NCBI RefSeq assembly: GCF_004801315.1
Contig: NZ_SSNW01000057.1
Span: 1-38,560 of the forward strand
DNA length: 38,560 nucleotides
Direction: 5' to 3'
Source of the DNA: Deinococcus sp. Arct2-2
Lineage (GTDB): Bacteria > Deinococcota > Deinococci > Deinococcales > Deinococcaceae
Position numbers and translations under genes: made by a program
In this document: in pieces, positions 7,621-15,828 of the stretch
Layout: each line of letters starts with the position of its first letter
Position numbering within the stretch: position 1 is the first letter of the stretch
Notes under the pieces: generated by a model
The model's database searches: none
Seen by the model: only the letters and a program-made list of their open reading frames with translations
Told to the model about the DNA's origin: nothing

Positions 7621-8995
7621 TTGAAATCCGGACAAAAGTGTGCATATTCAGGGAATGACGCCCTCAGCGACGGTGAATATCGGTGGCCTGAGCGAATTCG
7701 TGCAGCCGTACCACACGTTGTTCCAAGCTCGGCGCCTCTTCAGGGCGTTTCAAGCGGCGCTGAGTGGCATCTTGGCGAGTGGCACGACGCGTCTGGCACA
7801 GATGGCGCGCGTCGCCCCCGGTACGGGGGCGTGCCCGCAGGCGGAACGCCGACTGAGACGACTGATACACCACGAGCATCGGCGGAGTGACCTCAGCGCT
7901 GATACCCTGCTTGACCAGATTCAAGCGCAGGGCGCGATGCGGATCGCCGGGTCGGATGAGGTGGTCGTCATTCTGGACGGCTCTGACCTCCGCAAGCCGC
8001 ACAGCCAGACCCTGGAATATCTAGACACGGTGCGGGATCTGAACGGCCAGCCGGTCGCGGGCTACCGCACCCTCAACGCCATTGGCGTGAGTCCTGATGG
8101 ACGTCAAACCCTGCTGTATCACACGCTGTACAGCGCTCTGGCACCAGGATTCACCAGTGAGAACACGGTGGTGCTCCAATCACTCGCACAGATCACTCGC
8201 GCCCTGCGGGCAGCGGGTGTGCTGCGGATCATCTTCGTGCTGGATCGCGGGTTCGACAGCCTCCGGATTCTGCGCCGTTTGCGGAGATTGCACGTTGATT
8301 TCGTCATCCGTGCCCGCCATCTGGATCGTCAGACACGCCTTCGTCTAACAGGTGAGGGGGAACCGCTGCACGGTGCACTGCACCGTGCTCCTGTCACTCA
8401 TGTCTTTGAACTGGCCCGGCCGGTGAAGCAGGGTCAGCGGCTGATCTGGCGCCCGACGCGCACAGAACTGCGTGCGCAGCAGGTCTGGCTGGACGAGGGC
8501 CGGCTGCCCGTTCAGGCGGTGCACTTGAGCTTTCCCACGCGTCCCAAAGGGGATGAGGAGGGTTGGGTGCTGCTCACCAGTCTGCCGGTGTCGCCCGGCG
8601 TGGACGCCGGGCAGGTGGTGCGCCTGTACTTGCGTCGCTGGTCCATTGAAGACGTTTTCGCGTGGACAAAGACGTCCCTCGGCTGGGAGGACGTGCGCAT
8701 TCACGATTTCCAGGCCCTGCGTACCTTGGTGGCGATGAGCTGGGTGGTGGCCTCCTACGTCTTCACGCTGAGTGAAACGCTAGATGCGCCAGCACTTCGA
8801 TTGCTCGCGCATCTGGGCGGCGATGTCCCCCATAAGAACCGCCCACCTGGCAAGAAAACCCTGCTCCTCGGCTTGCAGCGGCTGGCCGCTGCATATCTCA
8901 CCACCCAGACCACCCAGCACTGGGGCCAGGATGTCTCTGGAAACCATGTCCTCAACCGCCTTTTGGGTACGAGGTAAGTTTTGTCCGGTTCTCAA
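7621..8995 (+). mobile_element. Complete IS4-type insertion sequence
   Basis: A 1375-bp element with terminal inverted repeats TTGAAATCCGGACAAAA (7621-7637) and, on the other strand, TTGAGAACCGGACAAAA (8979-8995), matching at 15 of 17 positions. It is flanked by TATGCA on both sides and contains one uninterrupted transposase gene that nearly fills it. Ends, coding frame and duplication all look intact, so this is the only insertion sequence in the window that could still be active. Confidence 0.82.
7640..8977 (+). CDS. IS4-family DDE transposase
   Basis: 445 residues from GTG at 7640 (an ATG at 7655 is an alternative). The DDE triad can be placed: first Asp in [12 protein letters not shown], second Asp in [15 protein letters not shown], and the Glu in [20 protein letters not shown], the Y-x-x-R-W-x-I-E signature of IS4-like enzymes. 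Length matches the family (about 400-450 residues). The gene occupies nearly the whole element between its inverted ends, with the stop 2 bases before the right repeat begins. No frameshift or missing motif was found. Confidence 0.9.
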   Translation: MHIQGMTPSATVNIGGLSEFVQPYHTLFQARRLFRAFQAALSGILASGTTRLAQMARVAPGTGACPQAERRLRRLIHHEHRRSDLSADTLLDQIQAQGAMRIAGSDEVVVILDGSDLRKPHSQTLEYLDTVRDLNGQPVAGYRTLNAIGVSPDGRQTLLYHTLYSALAPGFTSENTVVLQSLAQITRALRAAGVLRIIFVLDRGFDSLRILRRLRRLHVDFVIRARHLDRQTRLRLTGEGEPLHGALHRAPVTHVFELARPVKQGQRLIWRPTRTELRAQQVWLDEGRLPVQAVHLSFPTRPKGDEEGWVLLTSLPVSPGVDAGQVVRLYLRRWSIEDVFAWTKTSLGWEDVRIHDFQALRTLVAMSWVVASYVFTLSETLDAPALRLLAHLGGDVPHKNRPPGKKTLLLGLQRLAAAYLTTQTTQHWGQDVSGNHVLNRLLGTR

Positions 8996-9001
8996 TATGC
9001 A
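8996..9001 (+). repeat. Target-site duplication, right copy (TATGCA)
   Basis: Matches TATGCA at 7615-7620 exactly; together they bracket the IS4-type element. Confidence 0.5.
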
Positions 9002-9191
9002 GTAACACCTGTTTGATCCTGTCCCAGTCGCTGTATGCACCATTCAATGCAATGAATAACAACTTGCGAGGTTCCTTTGCAAGCTGTGACCTAGCCTTCT
9101 CACCCCTTCTGCCCTCGCCTCCTCCCAGATCAGCACCGCCAAGCAGGTCCAAAGCGAGCGGGGCTTGGCCACGCACCAGGCCAGCGTTCAA
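8996..9191 (-). pseudogene. Possible small gene interrupted by the IS4-type element
   Basis: A minus-strand frame from 9191 contains KLLFIALNGAYSDWDRIKQV and runs into the IS right end. Removing the element and one TATGCA copy continues the frame as LLHSVDRGRIPHYL and then a stop near 7570, giving a natural C terminus. That suggests the IS disrupted this gene. The N-terminal half (Gly/Arg/Leu-rich) is less convincing, the start at 9191 is uncertain and no family is recognised. Confidence 0.3.
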
Positions 9192-9296
9192 CTGGGTGAG
9201 CTGTAGTCGGAGGGGCTTTCAGCTCTTGGTGCAGCGCTGTGCTGCTGCCCTGGGAGAACCGTTGAAGTGCGGGACCCTGAGCTCCAGCGCGGGTGC

Positions 9297-9488
9297 TTAC
9301 CGTACAGGAACGAGTTCTTCCTCAAAACTCAGAACATTGAGGCTGGCCTGACGCTCTTCAAGGCGGCGCAAGATGATTTTGAGGTGCATCGGGTTGCGCG
9401 TTGTAGCCTCAATCGCCCAGAAGCCCCCGTTGAGCCCATAAAAGCCCTCTGAGACGGTTCCCATCGCATATGCTCCCTGGCTCGGCAC
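9297..9488 (-). pseudogene. Fragment of an unknown gene containing a GLNGGF-AIEA motif
   Basis: 63 codons containing YGLNGGFWAIEATTRNP then LKIILRRLEERQASLNVL and FEEELVPVR. A related sequence, GLNGGFRAIEAMTRF, is encoded on the opposite strand at 11906-11962. Over 15 codons the two DNA copies match at 34 of 45 positions, and the mismatches fall mostly in third codon positions, so both derive from real coding sequence. The parent family is not recognised. The two fragments face outward on either side of the PadR-ABC operon. Confidence 0.45.
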
Positions 9489-9556
9489 CCTACGGCCTGT
9501 CGGCAGGGTGAGTGCCGTAGTGATCGATCCGCTACTCTGTGATACATTCTAGTGGT

Positions 9557-9566
9557 ACTACGTAGT
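9557..9566. promoter_or_regulatory. Palindrome upstream of the PadR operon
   Basis: ACTACGTAGT is a perfect 10-bp palindrome 42 bases before the CTG start of the PadR gene. PadR regulators bind dyads in their own promoters and are released by the exported compound. This is the best candidate operator in the interval; binding is inferred. Confidence 0.45.
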
Positions 9567-9607
9567 GCAATATACCTGGAAGACGAATCAGGAAGGAAGG
9601 TGCCACC

Positions 9608-9937
9608 CTGGAAAACCTTACGGAGATGTTGAAAGGCGTCCTTGAGGGCTGTGTGCTGGAGATCATCAGTCGTGGTGAGACCTACGGCTATGAAATTGCC
9701 TCATCCCTGCGAACACTTGGCTTCACGGACGTCGTGGAAGGCACTGTCTACACCATTTTGCTGCGGCTTGAGAAGAACAAGCTCGTCAGCATTGAGAAAA
9801 GACCGTCCACCCTCGGTCCGCCCAGAAAGTTCTACTCGCTGAACGAGGCGGGGCTGGCCGAACTCGCGGCGTTCTGGGCGAAATGGGATTTTCTTTCTCT
9901 CAAGATAAACGAACTTAAGGAGAAAGTAGATGCATGA
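9608..9937 (+). CDS. PadR-family transcriptional regulator
   Basis: 109 residues from CTG at 9608. The body shows the PadR winged helix: LEGCVLEIISRGETYGYEIA, then the wing region FTDVVEGTVYTILLRLEKN and GPPRKFYSLNEAGLAEL, with a C-terminal helix for dimerisation. CTG is chosen because it follows a strong Shine-Dalgarno (GGAAGGAAGG, 9591-9600) by 7 bases and restores the family's usual N terminus MENLTEMLKG; the ATG at 9626 has no properly spaced ribosome site. It overlaps the next gene by 8 bases and heads a four-gene operon with an ABC exporter, which it most likely represses. Confidence 0.88.
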   Translation: MENLTEMLKGVLEGCVLEIISRGETYGYEIASSLRTLGFTDVVEGTVYTILLRLEKNKLVSIEKRPSTLGPPRKFYSLNEAGLAELAAFWAKWDFLSLKINELKEKVDA

Positions 9938-10283
9938 TTTCTGGAGGACAATCACGGGAGACAAGAAGGAATGGAACCGTATGGAGGCGCGTGCCAAGGC
10001 GCTCCCACGCGATTTCCTGATCGTGTACGGTGAGATTAAAAAGTACATGTGGAATTTCTCGGCTGGCACCGGGATGGATATGGTACCGATCTTCAGGGAT
10101 CTGATTGAACTCTTTGAAACCAGTGCGGCAGATGGCAAGGGCGTGATTGAAATCACCGGCGAAGATGTGGCCGCGTTCTGTGATGAACTTCTGCGGAATG
10201 CCAGAACCTATACCGAGGACTGGCGTGAGGCGCTGAACCGCAACGTGATGCAGAAGCTTCGCAACGAGGGAATCAAGAAATGA
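9930..10283 (+). CDS. DUF1048-family protein
   Basis: 117 residues, all-helical and soluble, with the DUF1048 pattern: an N-terminal W-x-x-x-x-GDKKEW segment, a central ALPRDFLIVYGEIKKYMW helix and a C-terminal VAAFCDELLRNARTYTEDWR helix. DUF1048 proteins are commonly encoded directly after PadR regulators and before ABC drug exporters, as here; their biochemical role is not established. Both ends overlap neighbours (8 bases with the PadR gene, ATGA with the ATPase), so translation is likely coupled. Role in this operon is inferred only from the conserved order. Confidence 0.85.
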   Translation: MHDFWRTITGDKKEWNRMEARAKALPRDFLIVYGEIKKYMWNFSAGTGMDMVPIFRDLIELFETSAADGKGVIEITGEDVAAFCDELLRNARTYTEDWREALNRNVMQKLRNEGIKK

Positions 10284-11050
10284 CGAACCTCGCCATCCAG
10301 ACGAAAGGCTTGAAGAAGGCCTTCAAGGATGTCAGCGTCCTGAACGGTGTAGACCTCGACGTGCGGCGCAGCGAGATTTTCGCCCTGCTCGGCTCGAACG
10401 GCGCGGGCAAGACGACGATCATCAACATCCTCTCGACGCTGCTCATCCCCGATAGCGGCACGGCCAGCGTCGGCGGCTTCGATACCCAGCGTCAGCCGGA
10501 GCGCGTGCGCGAGCTGATCAGCCTGACCGGGCAATTCACCGCTGTGGACGGCATGCTCACCGGACGGGAGAACCTCGTGTTCGTCGCCAGACTCCGGGCC
10601 GTGCCCAACCCCACCCAGATCGCCGACCAGCTCCTGGGGCAGTTCGGATTGCGGGACGCGGCTGGGAAGCGGGTTGACACCTACTCCGGCGGCATGACCC
10701 GGAGACTTGATATCGCCATGAGCCTCATCGGAACACCCGCCGTCATCTTCCTTGATGAGCCGACGACGGGCCTTGACCCAGAGGGACGGCTCGAAGTCTG
10801 GGACACCATCAAGAAGCTCGCTGAGGGCGGTACGACGATCCTCCTGACGACGCAATACCTCGACGAAGCTGAACTGCTTGCGGACCGAATCGCAATTCTG
10901 CACGAAGGGAGAATCATTGCGGGCGGCACCCTCGACGAACTCAAACGGCTCTTCCCACCCGCGAAAGTCGAGTATATCGAAAAACAACCGACGCTGGAAG
11001 AGATCTTCCTCGCCATCGTCGGCAAGAAGACAGAGGAGGTCGCTACGTGA
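10280..11050 (+). CDS. ABC exporter ATP-binding protein (DrrA-like)
   Basis: 256 residues with a complete nucleotide-binding domain: Walker A GSNGAGKTT, Q-loop in ISLTGQFTAVDGMLTGRENL, signature YSGGMTRRLD, Walker B VIFLDEPTTGLDP and switch His replaced by a Gln-containing TTQYLDEAELLADR. The YSGGM-RRLD form and TTQYLDEA are typical of the daunorubicin-resistance (DrrA) group. At 256 residues it lacks most of the C-terminal extension of longer DrrA proteins. It overlaps the DUF1048 gene by ATGA and the permease gene by 4 bases. It should power export by the following permease. Confidence 0.92.
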   Translation: MTNLAIQTKGLKKAFKDVSVLNGVDLDVRRSEIFALLGSNGAGKTTIINILSTLLIPDSGTASVGGFDTQRQPERVRELISLTGQFTAVDGMLTGRENLVFVARLRAVPNPTQIADQLLGQFGLRDAAGKRVDTYSGGMTRRLDIAMSLIGTPAVIFLDEPTTGLDPEGRLEVWDTIKKLAEGGTTILLTTQYLDEAELLADRIAILHEGRIIAGGTLDELKRLFPPAKVEYIEKQPTLEEIFLAIVGKKTEEVAT

Positions 11051-11799
11051 ATGCTCTACGAGACACCGGCATCCTGGTCGGACGCTCCATGCGTCACATC
11101 CAGCGCAGCCCAGACACGATCATCACCGTGGCGATCATGCCGATCATGTTGATGCTGCTGTTCGTCTACGTGTTTGGCGGCGCGATCAACACGGGCACCG
11201 ACAACAAAGTCAATTACATGCTGCCCGGCATTCTGCTGATCGCCATCGCCAGCGGCGTCGCCTACACCGCCATGCGGCTTTTCACCGACAAGCAGAAGGG
11301 GATCGTCGCACGGCTCCACTCCATGCCGGTCTCACGCTCAGCCGTGCTGTGGGGGCACGTGCTCACCTCGCTGGTATCTAACGCGGTCTCGCTGGCCATC
11401 ATCATCCTGGTCGCCCTGGTCATGGGCTTCCGGTCCAGCGCAGGCCTGACGGCCTGGCTCGCTGCGGCAGGCATCCTCACCCTGTTCACCTTCGCACTGA
11501 CCTGGCTGGCAGTGGTTCCCGGTCTGACGGCGAAATCCGTCGAAGGCGCTACCGCGTTCTCCTACCCGCTGATCTACCTGCCGTTCATCAGCGCCGCGTT
11601 CGTTCCCACCGCCACCATGCCAACCCCAGTCCGCGTCTTCGCAGAGCATCAGCCCGTCACCGCCATCGTCAATTCGCTTCGCGCCCTTCTGGGCGGCCAG
11701 CCCGTCGGCATCGACATCTGGACTGCATTGGCTTGGTGCGCGGGCATAGCCATCCTCGCCTACTTCTTCGCCATGAGGGCTTACAACCGAGTCCCATAA
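11047..11799 (+). CDS. ABC-2-type exporter permease (DrrB-like)
   Basis: 250 residues from GTG at 11047, overlapping the ATPase stop by 4 bases. Six hydrophobic segments are visible (about residues 23-45, 58-75, 102-125, 133-160, 170-190 and 225-245) with the ABC-2 motif KGIVARLHSMPVSRSAVLWG before the third. This is the membrane half of the exporter formed with the preceding ATPase. The substrate is unknown; the PadR/DUF1048 context suggests a toxic small molecule. Confidence 0.9.
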   Translation: MNALRDTGILVGRSMRHIQRSPDTIITVAIMPIMLMLLFVYVFGGAINTGTDNKVNYMLPGILLIAIASGVAYTAMRLFTDKQKGIVARLHSMPVSRSAVLWGHVLTSLVSNAVSLAIIILVALVMGFRSSAGLTAWLAAAGILTLFTFALTWLAVVPGLTAKSVEGATAFSYPLIYLPFISAAFVPTATMPTPVRVFAEHQPVTAIVNSLRALLGGQPVGIDIWTALAWCAGIAILAYFFAMRAYNRVP

Positions 11800-11905
11800 C
11801 CTAATCCCAGAGCGACGACCCGGGAGCAATCCCAGGATCCTCAAAGTTAAAATGTCGAGCTATCCGAAACAACCTCGTCCATCTCGTGCTTCACCTACCG
11901 GTATT

Positions 11906-11962
11906 GGCCTTAACGGCGGTTTTCGGGCGATTGAGGCTATGACGCGATTCTCCGCTGACTGA
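11906..11962 (+). pseudogene. Second GLNGGF-AIEA fragment
   Basis: Reads GLNGGFRAIEAMTRFSAD then a stop. It is a diverged copy of the motif encoded on the minus strand at 9297-9488. It has no start and no recognisable flanking coding sequence, so it is a remnant. Confidence 0.4.
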
Positions 11963-12029
11963 CCAACCGCCAGACGAGTGTGCCGCCACCGGGCTGCTGT
12001 TCTCGGCTTCACGTCTAGTCCCCTGTCGC

Positions 12030-12073
12030 TGAGCCGAGTCTCGACACGCAGTCATCCAAACATGGGGGCCAGC
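12030..12073. repeat. 44-bp repeat shared with the right edge of the window
   Basis: TGAGCCGAGTCTC (12030-12042) and TCCAAACATGGGGGCCAGC (12055-12073) occur exactly, in inverse orientation and with the same 12-base gap, at 38401-38413 and 38370-38388. Overall 39 of 44 bases match. The right-hand copy lies just inside an IS6-type tip, so this is probably a shared piece of mobile-element or flanking debris. Confidence 0.55.
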
Positions 12074-12188
12074 TGACTGACGACCAGTCGGCTCTGATGT
12101 GAGCCAGCTGAAATTGTCTTCCACTGCCCAGTGGGGTTCCCCCGATATTGCACAGGTGGAGTTAAGCCTCACCATAGGAGGCACCACC

Positions 12189-12545
12189 ATGACCGAGCGA
12201 AAAATCTATACCGCTGAATTCAAACGCGAAGCCGTCAGACTGGCTCAGCAGCCCGATCTGGGGATCACCCGAACGGCCCGTGATCTGGGGATCAGCCTGT
12301 CGGCACTCAACCGCTGGATCAAGGCCGATCAGCAAGAAGGGGAGCAGGCTTTCCCTGGCAGAGGGCGTCAGCATCTGACGCCCGAACAAGAAGAGATTAA
12401 GCGCTTACGTCGTGACTTAAAGATTGTGCGTGAAGAACGCGAACTCTTAGAGGGTGACGAGCTTGGACGTAAACCAAGGAATGCACAGCGCTCTACGCCA
12501 AGCGCGCCGAGGGAGACGGGACGATGTCGGTGCGCTTTCGACTGA
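12189..12545 (+). CDS. IS3-type transposase OrfA with abnormal C terminus
   Basis: 118 codons. The start at 12189 follows an AGGAGG-type ribosome site (ATAGGAGGC, ending 12182). The first ~88 residues are a clear IS3 OrfA: KIYTAEFKREAVRLA, the helix-turn-helix ITRTARDLGISLSALNRWIK, and a leucine-zipper-like EEIKRLRRDLKIVREERELL. After ERELL the family normally ends with a short K-K-A-A-x-F-F-A-K tail; here it turns into GDELGRKPRNAQRS and unrelated sequence, which marks a deletion or break at about 12450. Full-length OrfB is missing, so the element is dead. Confidence 0.8.
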   Translation: MTERKIYTAEFKREAVRLAQQPDLGITRTARDLGISLSALNRWIKADQQEGEQAFPGRGRQHLTPEQEEIKRLRRDLKIVREERELLEGDELGRKPRNAQRSTPSAPRETGRCRCAFD

Positions 12546-12610
12546 CCGGCAGGCGCCGGTCGCGGTACTGCGGTTGAGCGAAGACACGCCTGCAACATCT
12601 GTGCACCGCC
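12500..12610 (+). pseudogene. Trace of IS3-type OrfB N terminus
   Basis: Across two frames the sequence gives fragments reminiscent of the OrfB start (ALSTDRQAPVAVL, similar to the F-I-D-x-x-R-x-x-x-P-V-x-x-x-C region). The frames are broken and the rest of the integrase is absent. From 12611 to 12916 I see no recognisable gene. Confidence 0.25.
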
Positions 12611-12916
12611 TCAGCCTTGAGAGTACTGCCGGGCATAGATCATTTGGCTGGTCAACCTCGTGTCCAGACTTGCATGACGGCCTTCGCGCGCCTGTTGACG
12701 CGCATTACCTGAGTAAATCAGCGATATCGAGACTGCGGAAGAGCCGCAAAATAGAGATATTCCCAAAACCTGTGTGGCCCAGAGTTCTGTGCTGCATATC
12801 AGGTTCCTTTGGGGATGGGGCCGGGCGGTGTCGGTCGCCACTGGTGTGCTCCGGCGGCGCGGGTGAACCTCAGCACTGGACAGCCGCTGCCGGCGGCCAT
12901 CTGGTACGGCCTGAGG

Positions 12917-13876
12917 TTACTTGGACTCGGTTCGGGCCAGCGGCTCGGCCCGGCCCTGCAGCGCGGCGCGGGCAGTGTCCCAGGCACGGTCTTCAGGGTA
13001 CAGTGCGCTGCGGAGGTAGGCCCAGGTCAGCCGCTGAACCGCCGACACCCGCTCGGGGTTTTCATCGGTCGTCTCGGCGGCGTCGTAGCCGGAGACGCCC
13101 CCGAGGATATGCTCTCCGCCGAGAATCGTCAGCAGATCCTTGGGGCCGGGACTCAGAACATACGGGTCGGAACGCCAGTCCACGCGATCGGAGAACATGG
13201 GATTCACGTCTTGGTCCCCCGCGACCACCAGGGCCGGCGCCGTCATCTCGGCGAAACTGTTGTTGCCCAGTTCCGGGTAGTGTTCGGACGCGAAGGCCGC
13301 GAGATCGGCCCCGTTGCCCGGCCCGGCCATCACCACGCCCACCTTGATCCGCGCGTCCGAGAGGTCGAGGGCGGTTCCGTCGTTGGGGCTGGTGATCCGC
13401 ATGCCCGCGAGCATGGCCACGGTGTGCCCGCCCAGAGAATGCCCGACCGCGGCGATCCGGGTGCGGTCGAGTCGTCCGCTCAGGCCCGGCACGGTGGCCT
13501 CAATCTGATCCAGATGGTCGAGGATGGCGTGCATATCCTGGACGCGGGAGCGCCAGAACAAGGGCCCTTCGGGGCCGGTAGGATCGAGGCCGAGCGCCTT
13601 GGAGTCCTGGTGGGTCGGTTGGATCACAGCGAAGCCGTGGGCGGCGTAGAAGTCCACGAGCGGGCCGTACCCGCGCAGGGAGGAGAGATAGGTCGATCGC
13701 CCGTGGCCGTGCGAGAACAGAATGACGGGCAGCTGGTCGCCCACGGCGGGCACGGACACCTTCAGTTCCAGCGGCGCCAGGCGGCCCGGCACGCTGAGCA
13801 CCACCGGGCTGAAGGAGAGGACGGGCGTAGATTCAGTCACGGGAATGAAGTCGGCGGTGCGGACAGGGGTATTCAT
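12917..13876 (-). CDS. Alpha/beta hydrolase (dienelactone hydrolase / PAF-acetylhydrolase-like)
   Basis: 319 residues from ATG at 13876, preceded by CCAAGGAG with good spacing; an upstream in-frame ATG at 13996 lies inside the neighbouring gene and is rejected. The hydrolase core shows an oxyanion segment VILFSHGHGRS, the nucleophile elbow VGHSLGGHT (Ser), an Asp candidate in LVVAGDQDVNP and a His candidate in LGGEHILGG. There is no signal peptide, so it acts in the cytoplasm. The substrate is an unknown ester. It is the last gene of an operon with two NAD(P)-binding oxidoreductases controlled by the divergent TetR gene. Confidence 0.85.
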   Translation of the reverse strand: MNTPVRTADFIPVTESTPVLSFSPVVLSVPGRLAPLELKVSVPAVGDQLPVILFSHGHGRSTYLSSLRGYGPLVDFYAAHGFAVIQPTHQDSKALGLDPTGPEGPLFWRSRVQDMHAILDHLDQIEATVPGLSGRLDRTRIAAVGHSLGGHTVAMLAGMRITSPNDGTALDLSDARIKVGVVMAGPGNGADLAAFASEHYPELGNNSFAEMTAPALVVAGDQDVNPMFSDRVDWRSDPYVLSPGPKDLLTILGGEHILGGVSGYDAAETTDENPERVSAVQRLTWAYLRSALYPEDRAWDTARAALQGRAEPLARTESK

Positions 13877-13958
13877 GGCAAAACTCCTTGGATGAGGGTG
13901 TCGGTCGCCCCCTGGCTTCGGCTTTCGCCAGGTGACGGGTTCAGGCGGGCGCGGCGGC

Positions 13959-14849
13959 TCAGGACTGGAAAGCGCTAGAGTGTTCGAGGTCGTCAAGAAA
14001 ACCGGGCTGCCCGGCAGGACGCCAGCCGAGGCGCTGCTGGGTCAGGGCGCTCGACGCCGGCGCGGCCATGGCGACGGGAAAGGCCAACCAACCGAAATGA
14101 GCGGCGGCGTCCTCGGTGGACAGGGCCACCACCGGGAGCCCCAGGCCCTGCCCGATGGCCTGTGCCATGGCCTTCACCGGCAGGCTCTCTTCGGCCACCG
14201 CGTGATATCTCGCCCCAGCCACGCCCTTCTCTAGGGCCAACCGGTAAAGCGGGGCGACGTCGAGCCGGTGGACGGCGGGCCAGCGGCCCTCATCGGCCCC
14301 GACGTAAGCTGAGACGCCCTTCTCGCGGGCCAGCGCGATCATGAAGGTGGCGAGTCCCTGCTTGTCGCGGTCGTGCACCTGCGGCATCCGGACCACCACG
14401 GCCCGCACGCCGCGCTCCACCATCGACAGGGCGGTCTGTTCCGAGACCCTGGGGGTGCGCCCCGGCGCGTCTGGCAACGCGTCGTCTTCGGTGGTTGGAC
14501 GGTTCGGTGTGATGGGCAGTCCGGAGGTGATGATGAGGGGCCGACCGGTGCCTTCAAGCACCTCACCCAGCACCTGGATGGCCCGGCGATCGGTCTCGCT
14601 GTGCTGCGCAAAGTTGGAGAAATCGTGGTTAAAGGCGGTGTGGATCACGCCGTCGGCGCCGGCGGCGGCGCGGCGCAGGCTCTCCGGGTCTTCAAGGTTG
14701 CCCCGGTAGGCTTCGGCGCCCACGGCGCTCAACGACCGGGCCGCCTCGTCGGTGCGGGCCAGGCCCAGCACCTGATGGCCGGCCCGGAGGAGGTCTGAGA
14801 CAACGGCGGAACCGACGAAGCCGGTGGCACCTGTAACAAAAACACGCAT
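13959..14849 (-). CDS. NAD(P)-dependent epimerase-like (atypical/extended SDR) protein
   Basis: 296 residues. The Rossmann motif VTGATGFVGSAVV (residues 5-17) and DGVIHTAFNHDF identify an extended or atypical SDR of the NAD-dependent epimerase type. The usual Y-x-x-x-K is not clear; the region after LIITSGLP diverges, so it may bind cofactor without classical catalysis. The start follows CCAGGAG (spacing 5). It sits 95 bases after the SDR gene and 82 before the hydrolase gene, all on the same strand. The substrate cannot be read from the sequence. Confidence 0.85.
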   Translation of the reverse strand: MRVFVTGATGFVGSAVVSDLLRAGHQVLGLARTDEAARSLSAVGAEAYRGNLEDPESLRRAAAGADGVIHTAFNHDFSNFAQHSETDRRAIQVLGEVLEGTGRPLIITSGLPITPNRPTTEDDALPDAPGRTPRVSEQTALSMVERGVRAVVVRMPQVHDRDKQGLATFMIALAREKGVSAYVGADEGRWPAVHRLDVAPLYRLALEKGVAGARYHAVAEESLPVKAMAQAIGQGLGLPVVALSTEDAAAHFGWLAFPVAMAAPASSALTQQRLGWRPAGQPGFLDDLEHSSAFQS

Positions 14850-14944
14850 GAGATCTCCTGGAAACTGTTGGTCTGAATGAAGGGCTGAAAGGTGCTTGAG
14901 GGCCCCGGCAATGCGCTGTTCGGTGCGGGGCTGCAGGGGTTTCC

Positions 14945-15682
14945 TTACCAGGGGATGTCGCCGGTGGCCGGGTTGTACTCCTCGCTGAAGAACTTGCCGC
15001 TGGGGCCGCGCTCGTCTAAGACGGCGTACTTCACCAGACGCGCTCCGGCTTCCTGCACGGTGCCGGTGCCGCGGTGCCCGTTGAAATCGGTGGCGATAAA
15101 GCCGGGATCGACCGCGTTGACCTTCAGGGGCGTATCCCGCAACTCGTAGGCCAGGTCGATGGTGTACATGTTCAGGGCCGATTTGGACGGGTGGTAGACG
15201 GCCCCTTTGTGGCTGTAGTACTGGTAGCTGGGGTCGTTGTTCAGCGTGAGCGAGGCCTGGCTCGACGACACCATCACGATGCGGGGCTGCGGGGCCTGCT
15301 GGAGCAGATCGATAAACGCCTGCGTCACCATCACGACTCCGAAGTAGTTGGTGTCGAACACCCGGCGAAAGGCGCTGATATCGGCCTTGAGCGCCGATTG
15401 CGGCATGCCGCCGTTGATTCCAGCGTTGTTGATCAAGACGTCCAGCGACGCCGTCTTGCTGCCGATCTCTGCCCGCGCCGCCTGAATGGACGCCTGATCG
15501 GTCACGTCGATCTGGACGGCTTCAACCTCGGTCAACCCTTCGGCGTTGAGCTGCGCGACGGCGTCCAAGCCATTGTCTAACGTGCGGCTCCCGAGGTAGA
15601 CGTGATAGCCCTGTTGGAGCAGTTGGCGGGCCGTTTCAAAGCCAATACTCTTGTTGGCTCCGGTGATGAATGCTGTAGGCAT
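14945..15682 (-). CDS. Short-chain dehydrogenase/reductase
   Basis: 245 residues of classical SDR: cofactor motif TGANKSIGFE (residues 7-16), NNAGINGG, catalytic Ser in IVMVSSSQASL, and Y-x-x-x-K in AVYHPSKSALN, then VNAVDPGFIATD. All catalytic residues are present, so it should be an active NAD(P)H oxidoreductase on a carbonyl or alcohol. It is the first gene after the regulated promoter at 15778-15806 and has an AGGAG ribosome site 7 bases before the start. Confidence 0.9.
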   Translation of the reverse strand: MPTAFITGANKSIGFETARQLLQQGYHVYLGSRTLDNGLDAVAQLNAEGLTEVEAVQIDVTDQASIQAARAEIGSKTASLDVLINNAGINGGMPQSALKADISAFRRVFDTNYFGVVMVTQAFIDLLQQAPQPRIVMVSSSQASLTLNNDPSYQYYSHKGAVYHPSKSALNMYTIDLAYELRDTPLKVNAVDPGFIATDFNGHRGTGTVQEAGARLVKYAVLDERGPSGKFFSEEYNPATGDIPW

Positions 15683-15761
15683 GTGGGACTCCTGTGGGTT
15701 GAGGACGTCAGAATCAGAGGGGTCTGGTCACCGGGCGTTCTATCGGCTATGCTGGCTAAGC

Positions 15762-15806
15762 GGAACGTCGTTCCTATACATTACGGAACACTGTTCCGTT
15801 TGTCAA
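15762..15806 (-). promoter_or_regulatory. Sigma70-type promoter with TetR operator in its spacer
   Basis: On the minus strand -35 TTGACA (15806-15801) and -10 TAATGT (15783-15778) are separated by exactly 17 bases, and those bases contain the palindrome CGGAACACTGTTCCG (15784-15798). A second related palindrome, GGAACGTCGTTCC, lies just downstream at 15762-15774. Both share GGAAC-N3-GTTCC. The layout would let the divergent TetR protein block the SDR operon and probably its own gene. Confidence 0.75.
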
Positions 15807-15828
15807 GCCTATGAAGGAGATCTGGAGA

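Noticed and set aside
12809..13978. 389-codon plus-strand open frame across the hydrolase gene
   Set aside because: Antisense to a clear alpha/beta hydrolase; composition is Gly/Arg/His-rich with no domain.
13877..13996. 40-codon N-terminal extension of the hydrolase
   Set aside because: It overlaps the end of the epimerase-like gene; ATG at 13876 has a well-placed CCAAGGAG.
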